DNA from: CAVQOB01 sp963714325
GTDB taxonomy: Bacteria > Pseudomonadota > Alphaproteobacteria > Rhizobiales > Hyphomicrobiaceae
Reading direction: 5' to 3'
NCBI GenBank assembly: GCA_963714325.1
Contig: CAVQOB010000001.1
Coordinates: 1 to 64,000, forward strand
Length of the DNA stretch: 64,000 nucleotides
Positions within the stretch are counted from its first letter, which is position 1, and each line of letters starts with the position of its first letter. The notes under the pieces are model-generated. The model made no database searches. It worked only from the letters and a program-made list of their open reading frames with translations, and was not told the origin of the DNA. Below, piece after piece: positions 35,851 to 43,405 of the stretch. The position numbers were made by a program, and so were the translations under genes.

Positions 35851-36405
35851 TCAATCCTTCGCCAGTCGCCGCAGCAGTGCGAGCAGCGTTGCGACGTTGT
35901 CAGGTCCAAGCCGGTCGATTTGGCGGGCTTCGTGCGCTAAGTGCGCGACGCGCGCGCGGGCCAGGAGTTCAGCGCCTACCGCGGTTAGATGCAGTGCATA
36001 GGATCGCCGGTCGGCGAGCGATGAGCGGCGCTCGGCGAGGCCGCGCGCTTCGAGCGTATTGAAGAGTGCAACGAAATTGGCGCGCTGGATGCCGAGCGCC
36101 GCCGCAATCGCCGATTGAGTTTGCCCGGGTGACGCATCCAGCACGACCAGCACGCTGAACTCGACGATTCTGAGACCGAACGGGGCGACCGTTCGCGCCA
36201 TGTCGTCGAACACCGTCAGCTGCGCGCGGCGCAGGACGTAGCCGACCATGTCGCCGAGTGCGCCAATGTCAATCGCGGGCGTGGTGCGGGCCGGCGCGTG
36301 TGCCGCCCGGGGCGGCCGCGCCGGCGGCTTCGGTCGCGCGCGGTTCGCCGCCATCGGTTTAGCGAAGACCGGGGCGCGTTCGCGTGGACGGCGAGGCGTT
36401 CTCAT
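35851..36405 (-). CDS. MarR family transcriptional regulator
   Basis: 184 residues with a basic, proline-rich N-terminal tail (about 1-45) and a MarR winged helix: 'LRIVEFSVLVVLDASPGQTQSAIAAALGIQRANFVALFNTLEARGLAERRSSLADRRSYALHLTAVGAELL'. It is last in a minus-strand set with a thioesterase, a feruloyl-CoA-synthetase-like ligase and an enoyl-CoA hydratase. In related hydroxycinnamate loci a MarR repressor (CouR/FerR type) is released by the CoA thioester; I infer that role here. It lies 9 bases behind the thioesterase gene. Confidence 0.8.
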   Translation of the reverse strand: MRTPRRPRERAPVFAKPMAANRARPKPPARPPRAAHAPARTTPAIDIGALGDMVGYVLRRAQLTVFDDMARTVAPFGLRIVEFSVLVVLDASPGQTQSAIAAALGIQRANFVALFNTLEARGLAERRSSLADRRSYALHLTAVGAELLARARVAHLAHEARQIDRLGPDNVATLLALLRRLAKD

Positions 36406-36414
36406 GGTTCGCGC

Positions 36415-36849
36415 CTATTCCTGCGTGACCGCGAATTGGGCTTTGACGGCGTCAGGGATCGGGTATCCCTTGATCTTGCCGGGCTTGGCCGGATCAGCGC
36501 CAGCCCAGACGCGCGTCTCCGCGCCTTCGAGCGCCAGGGCATCGCCCTTGAAGATTTTATGTTCGAGCGAGAAGCTCGATCGCCGCCATTCGGTCACGCG
36601 GCTTTCGAGCACGACGTCATCGCCATACCAGGACGGGATGATGAAGCGCGCCTTGGCATCGACCAGCGGGATGCCGACGATGCCGTAGACCTTGACCCAC
36701 TCGATCTTCGGCATGCCGAGGGCGGCGCGGAATAACTCCTGCGCGCCGCCGTCGAACATCGCGAAGTAGCGCGGGTAGAAGACGATCTGGGCGGGGTCGC
36801 AGTCACCCCATTCGATGCGGATGTTGCGGCGATGGACGAGGCTGGTCAT
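36415..36849 (-). CDS. Acyl-CoA thioesterase, 4-hydroxybenzoyl-CoA thioesterase type
   Basis: 144 residues, hotdog fold. 'RIEWGDCDPAQIVFYPRYFAMFDGGAQELF' carries the catalytic aspartate region of the 4-hydroxybenzoyl-CoA thioesterase subfamily. It would hydrolyse aromatic acyl-CoA esters and recycle CoA. The gene begins 17 bases after the CoA-ligase gene and is followed by the MarR regulator, which fits the ferulate/coumarate pathway. Confidence 0.85.
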   Translation of the reverse strand: MTSLVHRRNIRIEWGDCDPAQIVFYPRYFAMFDGGAQELFRAALGMPKIEWVKVYGIVGIPLVDAKARFIIPSWYGDDVVLESRVTEWRRSSFSLEHKIFKGDALALEGAETRVWAGADPAKPGKIKGYPIPDAVKAQFAVTQE

Positions 36850-36866
36850 GGCGGCGTGCTTTCAGT

Positions 36867-38711
36867 TCAGGTCAGCGTGACAACGCGCGGGTCGGCTTTG
36901 CCTGCATAAAGTGCGTCGACGTAGGCCGAACGCTTCTGCAGTACCGCGCGTTGGTTGATCGAGCCCTTGTCGGTCATTTCGCCGCTGTCGAGCGATAAGG
37001 GTTCCGCCAACATGATCACGCGGGCGACACGATTGGAACTGCCGGTGCCGGACTTGGCGAGCGCCTGCAACTGCGTCTTGAGTTTGGCGGCGATGAGCGG
37101 CTGTTTGACGATGTCGGCAAGGCTCGCTGCGGCTGAAAGCCCCGCCGCCGCGCGACAGGCTTCGACATCGGGAATCAGGATCGCCGTCACGTCGTCACGG
37201 TCGTGGCCGGCGATCACCGCATCGCGCGCGAGCGGTTGGAAGGCTCCGATGACGGCGATGCGGATGCCGCCGGTGTTGACCCAGGTGCCGGTGACGAGCT
37301 TGAAGTCTTCGCCGACCCGGCCATCGAAGAAAAAGCCTTTGCGCGGTTCCTTTTCGTCGACGAATTTCAGCGCGTCGCCGATCTTGTAGAAGCCTTCCTC
37401 GTCGAAGGCGGCCTTGGTGAGTTCCGGCTGCTTCCAGTAGCCGGGCATGATGTTGGCGCCTTTGAGCCGCAACTCGAGTTTGCCGGCATTGGGGACGAGT
37501 TTCAGATCGACGCCGGGGAAGGGCAAGCCGACCATGCCGGCGCGATCACACAAGGCGTTCGAGTTGATGGCGGCGGGTGCGGTTTCGGTCGAGCCGAGCC
37601 CGGTGATCATCCGCACGCGTTCGCCCGTCGCCTGGACCGACAACAGTTCGAGCGATTCCCAGACGTGTTGTGGGAGGCTGGCGCCTGCGTAGAACAGTAC
37701 GTTCATGCGCGAGAAGAAATTCTTCGCCAGTCCTGCGTCGGCCTTCAGATGCGGCAGCAGCGCTTCGAACCCACGGGGCACGTTGAAATACAATGTCGGC
37801 GCGATTTCCTTGAGATTGCGTGCGGTCATGTCGATGGCGACGGGCAGTGGGCGGCCCTCGTCGATGTAGAGCGTGCCGCCGCGCATCAGCGCCAGATTGA
37901 AGTTGTGATTGCCGCCAAAGGTGTGGCTCCACGGCAGCCAGTCGACGAGCACGGGCGGCTCCGTCGTCGTAAAGCGCAGCACCGTTCCCATCATCGCCTG
38001 GTTGGCGCAAATCATGCGCTGCGTATTGATCACACCTTTCGGCATGCCGGTCGATCCCGACGTGAACAGGATCTTGACGACCGTATCGGGGCCGACGCCG
38101 GCGTGCGCGCGGTCAACCTCGGCGGAATGCGGCGTGCGCATCAAGTCGGTCAGCAGCGTCGCGGCGCGTGATGCCGGCGGATCAACGGCGACGATGAGCT
38201 CCGTTGTTGCCGGTACGATTGCCTCGATGGCGCGGGCAAAGCCTTTCGAGGTTGACGTGTAGACGAGGCTCGGGTTGAGCAGGGCAAAAATGTGTTTCAG
38301 TTTGCCGAAGTCTTCCGACACCAGCGAATAGGCTGGTGAGATCGGCGCAAACGGTACTCCGATGTACTGCGCCGCTAAGCCGACGATCGCCTGGCCGAGA
38401 TCGTTGCCGGAGAGCACGGCGATCGGACGGTCGGGTGAAAGCTTGCGTTGCAGCAGACCGGCCGCGACCGATCGGGCGGAATTGCGAGCCTGCCGGAATG
38501 TGATGGTGTTCCAGGGACCGGCGCCATCGCGCTGCGCGAGGAAGACGCGATCGGGCGCGGTTTCCGCCCAGTATTCCAATCGGTCAGTCATGCGCTTGGG
38601 ATAATCCGGCAGCGGCTGTGGCGAGCGTGCGAGGATGCTGCCGTCGGGGCGGCGTTGGATTTCTACTTCGGCCGGGCCGAGATCGACGCGGCGATAGGGT
38701 GCGGCCGTCAC
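36867..38711 (-). CDS. Feruloyl-CoA synthetase-like acid-CoA ligase
   Basis: About 614 residues, AMP-binding superfamily. 'LFTSGSTGMPKGVINTQRMICANQAM' is the P-loop (A3), 'FYAGASLPQHVWESLE' and 'MITGLGSTETAPAAI' are A4/A5, and 'FFFDGRVGEDFKLVTGTWVNTGGIRIAVI' is the hinge. The layout matches feruloyl-CoA synthases of alphaproteobacteria. The start is uncertain: I prefer GTG at 38711, with GGAG nine bases upstream; the open frame can also begin at TTG 38753, overlapping the hydratase stop. It activates hydroxycinnamates with CoA and ATP; the hydratase upstream would continue the pathway. Confidence 0.85.
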   Translation of the reverse strand: MTAAPYRRVDLGPAEVEIQRRPDGSILARSPQPLPDYPKRMTDRLEYWAETAPDRVFLAQRDGAGPWNTITFRQARNSARSVAAGLLQRKLSPDRPIAVLSGNDLGQAIVGLAAQYIGVPFAPISPAYSLVSEDFGKLKHIFALLNPSLVYTSTSKGFARAIEAIVPATTELIVAVDPPASRAATLLTDLMRTPHSAEVDRAHAGVGPDTVVKILFTSGSTGMPKGVINTQRMICANQAMMGTVLRFTTTEPPVLVDWLPWSHTFGGNHNFNLALMRGGTLYIDEGRPLPVAIDMTARNLKEIAPTLYFNVPRGFEALLPHLKADAGLAKNFFSRMNVLFYAGASLPQHVWESLELLSVQATGERVRMITGLGSTETAPAAINSNALCDRAGMVGLPFPGVDLKLVPNAGKLELRLKGANIMPGYWKQPELTKAAFDEEGFYKIGDALKFVDEKEPRKGFFFDGRVGEDFKLVTGTWVNTGGIRIAVIGAFQPLARDAVIAGHDRDDVTAILIPDVEACRAAAGLSAAASLADIVKQPLIAAKLKTQLQALAKSGTGSSNRVARVIMLAEPLSLDSGEMTDKGSINQRAVLQKRSAYVDALYAGKADPRVVTLT

Positions 38712-38749
38712 AGGGGCATGTCTCCGTGTGTCATGACGAGATTGCGAGA

Positions 38750-39553
38750 TCAACTGTTGGCGGTGATTTTGCCAGCCTTCTTGTCGAGAAAGGCTTGCAC
38801 GCGTGCCTTGGCTTCCGGATCGCCTTGCGCGATGGCCGCCATCAGCGCTTCGGTGAAGAATCCGGAGGAGCGGTCGGACTCGGCGATGCGTGGCAAGGCC
38901 TGGATCAGCGCGAAGTTGGTCAGGCCGGCATTCTGGCTGATGCGTTCGGCAAGCGCGATCGCCTTAGCGAGACCCTCGCCTTCGCCAACAACATACTGCG
39001 AAATGCCTAGCGCCAAGCCTTCAGGCGCTGAATAGGTGCGTCCGGTCAGCATCATGTCCATCATGCGGTCGACGCCGATGATGCGGGCGAGGCGGACCGA
39101 GGCGCCGCCGCCGACGTAGATGCCGCGCTGGCCCTCGGGGAGCGCGTACAACGCCGACGGTTCGGCGACGCGAATGTGGGTTGCGCAGGCGAGTTCAAGA
39201 CCACCGCCGATCACCGCGCCCTTAAGCACCGAGACGATCGGCACGCGGCCGAACTGCAGTTTCTCGAAGGCGCGATGCCACATCATGGAGTGATGGATGC
39301 CCTCGGTCACGTCGCGCGCTGAAAGTTCCGAGAGATCGAGGCCGGCGCAGAAATGATCGCCGGAACCATGCAACACGACCGCCTTGACGTCCGGCGGCAG
39401 CGTTGAGAACAAGTTTTCGAGCGCCAGCACGCAAGGGTCGTTGAGCGCATTGCGCTTTTCCGGCCGGTTGATGGTGGCAACAAGCACCGTGCCGTGTTGC
39501 CGGGTCGCAACCAACGATTTGCTAATTCCGCCGGCTGTGTTGGTTTTGGGCAT
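38750..39553 (-). CDS. Enoyl-CoA hydratase/isomerase family (crotonase)
   Basis: 267 residues. 'NRPEKRNALNDPCVLALENLF', 'DHFCAGLDLSEL' and 'GAVIGGGLELACATHIRVAEPSALYALPEGQRGIYVGGGASVRL' are the crotonase motifs forming the oxyanion hole. In the context of the downstream CoA ligase it could be the hydratase/aldolase (feruloyl-CoA hydratase-lyase) or a plain enoyl-CoA hydratase; the usual markers do not decide. The start at 39553 (MPKTNTAGGIS) is more likely than the open frame to 39598. It heads the minus-strand operon and is divergent from an SDR. Confidence 0.85.
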   Translation of the reverse strand: MPKTNTAGGISKSLVATRQHGTVLVATINRPEKRNALNDPCVLALENLFSTLPPDVKAVVLHGSGDHFCAGLDLSELSARDVTEGIHHSMMWHRAFEKLQFGRVPIVSVLKGAVIGGGLELACATHIRVAEPSALYALPEGQRGIYVGGGASVRLARIIGVDRMMDMMLTGRTYSAPEGLALGISQYVVGEGEGLAKAIALAERISQNAGLTNFALIQALPRIAESDRSSGFFTEALMAAIAQGDPEAKARVQAFLDKKAGKITANS

Positions 39554-39732
39554 GGTCGATCCTGGGTCGCCGTCACTGATTGTTATAGATGACAACAAAA
39601 TGCTGCGCGCGCAACCGGCAAGACGAGGGTTCTCGCTTGGGCCGGCTGTGCACAGGCCGATGGGTTGTTCGCCGATGCGGCCGCCGCGCGATATGCTGGC
39701 ACAACCGGGTCGTCAAGAGCGAGAATGCAGGC

Positions 39733-40500
39733 ATGGCAAGGCAAGGCGCAATCTATCCCGATCTCCAGGGCAAAGTGGTGCTGGTGACCGGCGGCGGCAC
39801 CGGCATTGGGGCTGCGACGGTGCGCGCGTTTTGTCGGCAACAGGCGAAGGTTGCCTTCCTCGACATCGCCGACGCGCCGTCGCGAGCGCTGGCCGCCGAA
39901 CTGCAACGCGATGGTCGGCAGGTGCATTTCGCGCATATCGATCTAACGGATATCGCGGCATTGCGCAAAGCGATTGGCGATATCAAAGCCCTCTTTGGCG
40001 CAGTGGACGTGCTGGTCAACAACGCGGCGCACGACGAGCGGCATCGATTCGAGGATTTGACGCCCGAGTATTTCGACGATCGCATCGCCGTCAATCTCAA
40101 GCATCAGTTCTTCGCCGCGCAAGCCGTATTGCCCGACATGGTGGCGCGCAGGCAAGGTGTGATCATCAATCTTTCGTCGATCTCCTGGGTGTGGGGTTCG
40201 GGCGGCATGGCCGTCTACACGGCGGCGAAGTCGGCGGTCGTTGGCTTTACGCGCTCACTGGCGCGGGACTATGGGCTGCATAACATTCGCGTCACCTCGG
40301 TGGCGCCCGGCTGGATCCGCACCGAGCGGCAAGAGCAACACTGGATCACCCCGGAAGCCGAGACGGCGCTGTTCGAGAAGCAGTGCTTGAAGCGCTGGGT
40401 GATGCCGGATGAAGTGGCGCGGGTGATCGTCTTCCTGGCGTCGGATGATGCGAGTGCCATCACCAATCAGCACTACATGGTCGATGGCGGCGGCAGCTAA
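39733..40500 (+). CDS. Short-chain dehydrogenase/reductase
   Basis: 255 residues. The NAD(P)-binding 'VVLVTGGGTGIGAATVRAF', 'LVNNAAHD', catalytic Ser in 'IINLSSISWVWGSGGMAVYTAAKSAVVGF' with Tyr and Lys, and the C-terminal 'ITNQHYMVDGGGS' are all present, so it is a classical SDR with an intact catalytic triad. It may oxidise or reduce an alcohol/aldehyde in the neighbouring aromatic pathway. The metallo-beta-lactamase-fold gene starts 28 bases downstream, so they are probably co-transcribed. Confidence 0.88.
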   Translation: MARQGAIYPDLQGKVVLVTGGGTGIGAATVRAFCRQQAKVAFLDIADAPSRALAAELQRDGRQVHFAHIDLTDIAALRKAIGDIKALFGAVDVLVNNAAHDERHRFEDLTPEYFDDRIAVNLKHQFFAAQAVLPDMVARRQGVIINLSSISWVWGSGGMAVYTAAKSAVVGFTRSLARDYGLHNIRVTSVAPGWIRTERQEQHWITPEAETALFEKQCLKRWVMPDEVARVIVFLASDDASAITNQHYMVDGGGS

Positions 40501-40528
40501 GGTCGCGAAACTCACATAGGAGCTCGGG

Positions 40529-41509
40529 ATGTCTGTTATCGCTTCCGTCGATCGCCTGGACGTCCACATCCTCGTCGACAACGTAACGGACGGCCTGTCG
40601 TCGGTGCCGTCCTTCGCGGAAGGCGAGATGGCCTATCATTGGCGGCGCGGGATGACGGAAATGGCGGGCGCCTGCCTCTGTTGCGCCGCGCATGGGCTTT
40701 CCTGCCTGATCACCGTGCATCAGGGCCATCAAAGCCGGACATTGCTGTTTGATACCGGACCTGATGCGGATGTATTCGCCCGCAACGTGCGTCTGTTGAA
40801 GCTCGACCTCGGGCAGATCGAAAGCATTGTCCTCAGTCACGGTCACTGGGATCATGCCGGCGGCATGCTGACGGCGCTGGATCTGATCCGATCGGCGAAT
40901 GGCGGCAAACGTGTGCCGTATTTCGCCCATCCCGGGATGTTCTGGTCGCGAGCGCATAAGGCGCCGGACGGCACCATGCGGCCGATGCAGGACGTGCCGG
41001 GCGTTGCCGCATTGACCGCGCGCGGCGCCGACGTGATGGTGGCGACGCACGAGCAGGCGGCGCTCGATGGCGCAGTATTTGTCTCCGGCGAAATTCCGCG
41101 CGTGACGGCCTTTGAGCGCGGTCTACCCGGCCAGCATCGTCGCACCGCCGATGGCATGGGCTGGGAACTGGACGAGTTGCTGATGGACGAGCGCTTCATC
41201 GCCGTCCACGTCAAGGGCAAAGGCCTCGTTGTGTTCTCTGCCTGCTCGCATGCCGGTATTGTCAATGTGCTGACACATGCACGCGCGCGGTTTGCCGATG
41301 TGCCGTTGTATTGCGTGATGGGCGGGCTGCATCTATCGGGCACCAACGAAGTGATCATACCCGAGACGGTCGCAGCGCTGAAATCCTTCGATCTCAAAGT
41401 GATCGCCGCTGGCCACTGCACGGGGTGGCGAGCGATCGTGGCGTTGGCAAACGCCGTCGGTGGCGGCGTGCTGGCTCCACTGGCGGTCGGCAAGAGATTT
41501 GTGTTCTAA
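40529..41509 (+). CDS. Metallo-beta-lactamase-fold hydrolase
   Basis: 326 residues. The metal-binding 'VLSHGHWDHAGGMLTAL' (HxHxDH), a later histidine in 'MGGLHLSG' and the C-terminal 'VIAAGHCTGWRAI' define the fold; 'DTGPDADVFARNVRLLKLDLGQIESI' fits the group that includes the dihydropteridine ribofuranosyl-aminobenzene phosphate synthase-like proteins. It opens with 'RLDVHILVDNVTDGLSSVPS'. The substrate is unknown. It follows the SDR gene and precedes the 40-bp tandem repeats. Confidence 0.82.
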   Translation: MSVIASVDRLDVHILVDNVTDGLSSVPSFAEGEMAYHWRRGMTEMAGACLCCAAHGLSCLITVHQGHQSRTLLFDTGPDADVFARNVRLLKLDLGQIESIVLSHGHWDHAGGMLTALDLIRSANGGKRVPYFAHPGMFWSRAHKAPDGTMRPMQDVPGVAALTARGADVMVATHEQAALDGAVFVSGEIPRVTAFERGLPGQHRRTADGMGWELDELLMDERFIAVHVKGKGLVVFSACSHAGIVNVLTHARARFADVPLYCVMGGLHLSGTNEVIIPETVAALKSFDLKVIAAGHCTGWRAIVALANAVGGGVLAPLAVGKRFVF

Positions 41510-41538
41510 TGTAGCGGGTGCTCCGGCCCGGTTGCTGT

Positions 41539-41644
41539 GTGGGCATCCGAAGGCGCGAGGAAACGCGCCGGATGCGGAGTGGGCATCCGAAGGCGCGAGG
41601 AAACGCGCCGGATGCGGAGTGGGCATCCGAAGGCGCGAGGAAAC
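41539..41644. repeat. 40-bp tandem repeat (2.65 copies) upstream of the GATase-like gene
   Basis: Units start at 41539, 41579 and 41619 (GTGGGCATCCGAAGGCGCGA...). The third stops at 41644, directly before the ATG of the glutamine-amidotransferase-like gene, so its GCGAGGAAAC serves as that gene's ribosome-binding region. A related single motif (GTGGGCATCCGAA) occurs near 30030. There are no spacers, so it is not a CRISPR. Confidence 0.9.
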
Positions 41645-42349
41645 ATGAAACACGTCTCCGTCATCCAGCACACGCAATCGGAATGGCTCGGCCACATCGA
41701 GGATCATCTCGAAGGCCGCGGTATTCGCTTTTCGTATTTTCGCCCCTTCACGGCGGGTGGCGGACTGCCTGATGTTGCGACGCTCGGCGATGGCTTGATC
41801 CTCTTGGGCGGCGGGCCGTGGGGGGCAGCGACTAAGAGGCGCCTGCTGCCGACACTCGATGCTGAAGTTCGCCTTGCGCGGGCTTGCCTGATGCTCGACA
41901 AGCCGGTCATCGGCATTGGGCTCGGAAGTCAGATTCTGAGTTTGGCGGCAGAGGGTGGCGTCATCGAGGCGCCGTTCGCATGCGAAATCAAAAAGATTCA
42001 GCGATGCTTTGATGGCGCGCTGGGTGGACATCTGCCCGCTGCATTTCCGTTGGTGACGTATATGCGCGACAAGCCCGTGCCGCCCGACTACGCGCAGGTG
42101 TTGGCGTGCGATGCACACGGGCAAACGGCAGTCTTCCAGATCGGCACGTCGGCATTCGGCTTCACCGGACATCCAGGCGTGCGCCGCGCGATGATTGAGG
42201 ATCTGATCATGGAGTTCGAGGACGCTCCCACCGATGCGGCGGGCAAGCTCGAAGCGGTCTCACAGCTTGCCAGCCCCATTGAAGACGCTCTGGTGCCGAT
42301 CATGGCGGGACTGGTCGGCGCTACGGGCTGGATGGCGGCCAAAGGCTGA
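41645..42349 (+). CDS. Class I glutamine amidotransferase-like protein lacking the nucleophilic cysteine
   Basis: 234 residues from the ATG at 41645. 'LILLGGGPWGA' and 'KPVIGIGLGSQILSLAAEGGV' match the class I GATase fold, and 'FGFTGHPGVRRAMIEDLIMEFED' has the histidine. The nucleophile elbow GxCxGxQ reads G-I-G-L-G-S-Q, so Cys is replaced by Gly92 (GGG at 41918-41920), and amidotransfer from glutamine is not expected. A gat gene has been described with sHdr-linked lipoate-assembly genes in Hyphomicrobium; this could be its relative. It lies just upstream of the dsrE-like gene, but the operator palindrome at 42382 separates them. Confidence 0.7.
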   Translation: MKHVSVIQHTQSEWLGHIEDHLEGRGIRFSYFRPFTAGGGLPDVATLGDGLILLGGGPWGAATKRRLLPTLDAEVRLARACLMLDKPVIGIGLGSQILSLAAEGGVIEAPFACEIKKIQRCFDGALGGHLPAAFPLVTYMRDKPVPPDYAQVLACDAHGQTAVFQIGTSAFGFTGHPGVRRAMIEDLIMEFEDAPTDAAGKLEAVSQLASPIEDALVPIMAGLVGATGWMAAKG

Positions 42350-42381
42350 TTTTGGCCGCACGATGACACACTGCGCTTGTC

Positions 42382-42401
42382 ATATTCGCATGTACGAATA
42401 T
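42382..42401. promoter_or_regulatory. Palindromic operator upstream of the sHdr locus
   Basis: ATATTCGCATGTACGAATAT is a near-perfect palindrome about 90 bases upstream of the dsrE-like start codon. It shares the pattern ATATnCGnAnnTnCGnATAT with 54226-54245 in front of the YeeE/YedE gene. The pattern resembles known sites of ArsR-type sulfur repressors (SoxR/sHdrR type), which sense sulfane sulfur through conserved cysteines. Binding is inferred. Confidence 0.65.
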
Positions 42402-42490
42402 AAACTTGCGGGCTTGCCGGAATGGCGTTAGCCTTGCGGCAAAAATCAATCAGCGTTGCCATGTACAAGAGCGACCGGGAGGAGACGGCG

Positions 42491-42868
42491 ATGGCCAAGA
42501 AGCTGCTCATCATTATGGCAAATACCGATCCGCGAAATGGCGAGGAACTCGGCGCGCCGTTCTTTCAGGCCTCGGTCGCTGCCGCCATGGACTACGAGGT
42601 CGAAGTGATCTGCACCGCGACCGCCGGGCGCCTGATGAAAAAGGGCGAAGCGGAAAAGCTCGTCGTGAAGCCCGGCAGCCCGAAGACCGTCTATGATTTC
42701 ATCAAGGACGCGCACGCAGCCGGCGTCAAATTCTACTGCTGCTCGCCGAACCTCGACCTGTTCGATATGGGCAAGGACGACCTGATCCCCGAATGCGCCG
42801 GCATCGTCGGCGGCGCGCACATGATCGAAGAGATCATGGAAGGCGATTGCAAGGTGTTGACGTACTAG
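42491..42868 (+). CDS. DsrE-family sulfurtransferase (DsrE3-like)
   Basis: 125 residues from the ATG at 42491, preceded by GGAGGAG. 'KKLLIIMANTDPRNGEELGAPFFQASVAAAM' opens the DsrE fold; 'VKFYCCSPNLDLFDMGKDDLIPECAGIVGGAHMI' carries Cys83, Cys84 and Cys102. DsrE3-type proteins bind sulfur on a conserved cysteine and pass it with TusA to the sHdr complex in the cytoplasm. No tusA or dsrE2 gene is in the window. It is the first gene after the operator, followed by an inserted four-helix-bundle cassette and then shdrC1. Confidence 0.85.
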   Translation: MAKKLLIIMANTDPRNGEELGAPFFQASVAAAMDYEVEVICTATAGRLMKKGEAEKLVVKPGSPKTVYDFIKDAHAAGVKFYCCSPNLDLFDMGKDDLIPECAGIVGGAHMIEEIMEGDCKVLTY

Positions 42869-42871
42869 GAC

Positions 42872-42909
42872 CGGGAAGTGGTGAAGCCGTGAAATCGTGA
42901 AGTCGTAGG
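42872..42909 (+). repeat. Left inverted repeat of the four-helix-bundle cassette
   Basis: CGGGAAGTGGTGAAGCCGTG (start of a 38-base arm) is repeated in inverse orientation at 43346-43383. The first 15 bases are identical and 29 of the first 32 match. The pair flanks the four-helix-bundle gene. Confidence 0.8.
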
Positions 42910-42946
42910 GTCCAGAATTTGTTGTGAAGAAACTGAGGAGTTCGTC

Positions 42947-43327
42947 GTGTCTGAAAGCATGCGATCCTACAAAGATCTTGATGTCTGGAAGATCTCTATG
43001 GACCTAGCCGAGGCGAGTTATCGCGCGACATCATCCTTTCCCAAAGATGAGCTCTATGGAATGACCAGTCAAATTCGTCGATCGGCAGCTTCGATCCCAG
43101 CAAGTATCGCCGAGGGCTATGGTCGCGAGACGACCGCATCGTACATCCAATTTCTCCGCATCGCCCAAGGATCGCAAAAGGAGCTTGAGACAAAGCTCAT
43201 CCTCGCGCATCGTATCGGACTTCTTGGCCATGATCAGGCGACGAAGCGCTTAGATGAGGCCGAGCGAGTCTCCAAAATGCTTCGAAATCTTATTCGGTCT
43301 TTGCAGCAAAAAAGTTCGCCTCCTTAA
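42947..43327 (+). CDS. Four-helix-bundle protein (23S rRNA intervening-sequence family)
   Basis: 126 residues. 'YKDLDVWKISMDLAEASYRATSSFPKDELYGMTSQIRRSAASIPASIAEGYGRETTASYIQFLRIAQGSQKELETKLILAHRIGLL' is the S23/IVS-protein family pattern (also related to the accessory Avd protein of diversity-generating retroelements). The family forms pentameric bundles and has no known reaction. GC is lower than in the neighbours. Inverted repeats flank the gene (42872-42909 and 43346-43383), and the cassette separates two sulfur-oxidation genes, so I infer mobility. No reverse transcriptase or template repeat is near. Confidence 0.88.
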   Translation: MSESMRSYKDLDVWKISMDLAEASYRATSSFPKDELYGMTSQIRRSAASIPASIAEGYGRETTASYIQFLRIAQGSQKELETKLILAHRIGLLGHDQATKRLDEAERVSKMLRNLIRSLQQKSSPP

Positions 43328-43345
43328 ATTGCAGAATATTGCAAT

Positions 43346-43383
43346 CTCCTAACTTCCCGATTTCCCGACTTCACCACTTCCCG
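43346..43383 (-). repeat. Right inverted repeat of the four-helix-bundle cassette
   Basis: The 38 bases end in ...GACTTCACCACTTCCCG, the complement of the left arm at 42872. Its outer tip lies 22 bases upstream of the shdrC1 start codon, so the cassette replaces the native leader of shdrC1. Confidence 0.8.
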
Positions 43384-43405
43384 TTTACAGATCGCCCCGC
43401 CAGCC

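Noticed and set aside
41539..41644. Possible CRISPR array.
   Set aside because: Repeats are contiguous with no spacers, and no cas genes are nearby.
42947..43327. Diversity-generating retroelement accessory protein.
   Set aside because: The four-helix-bundle family includes Avd, but no reverse transcriptase, template repeat or variable repeat is seen nearby.
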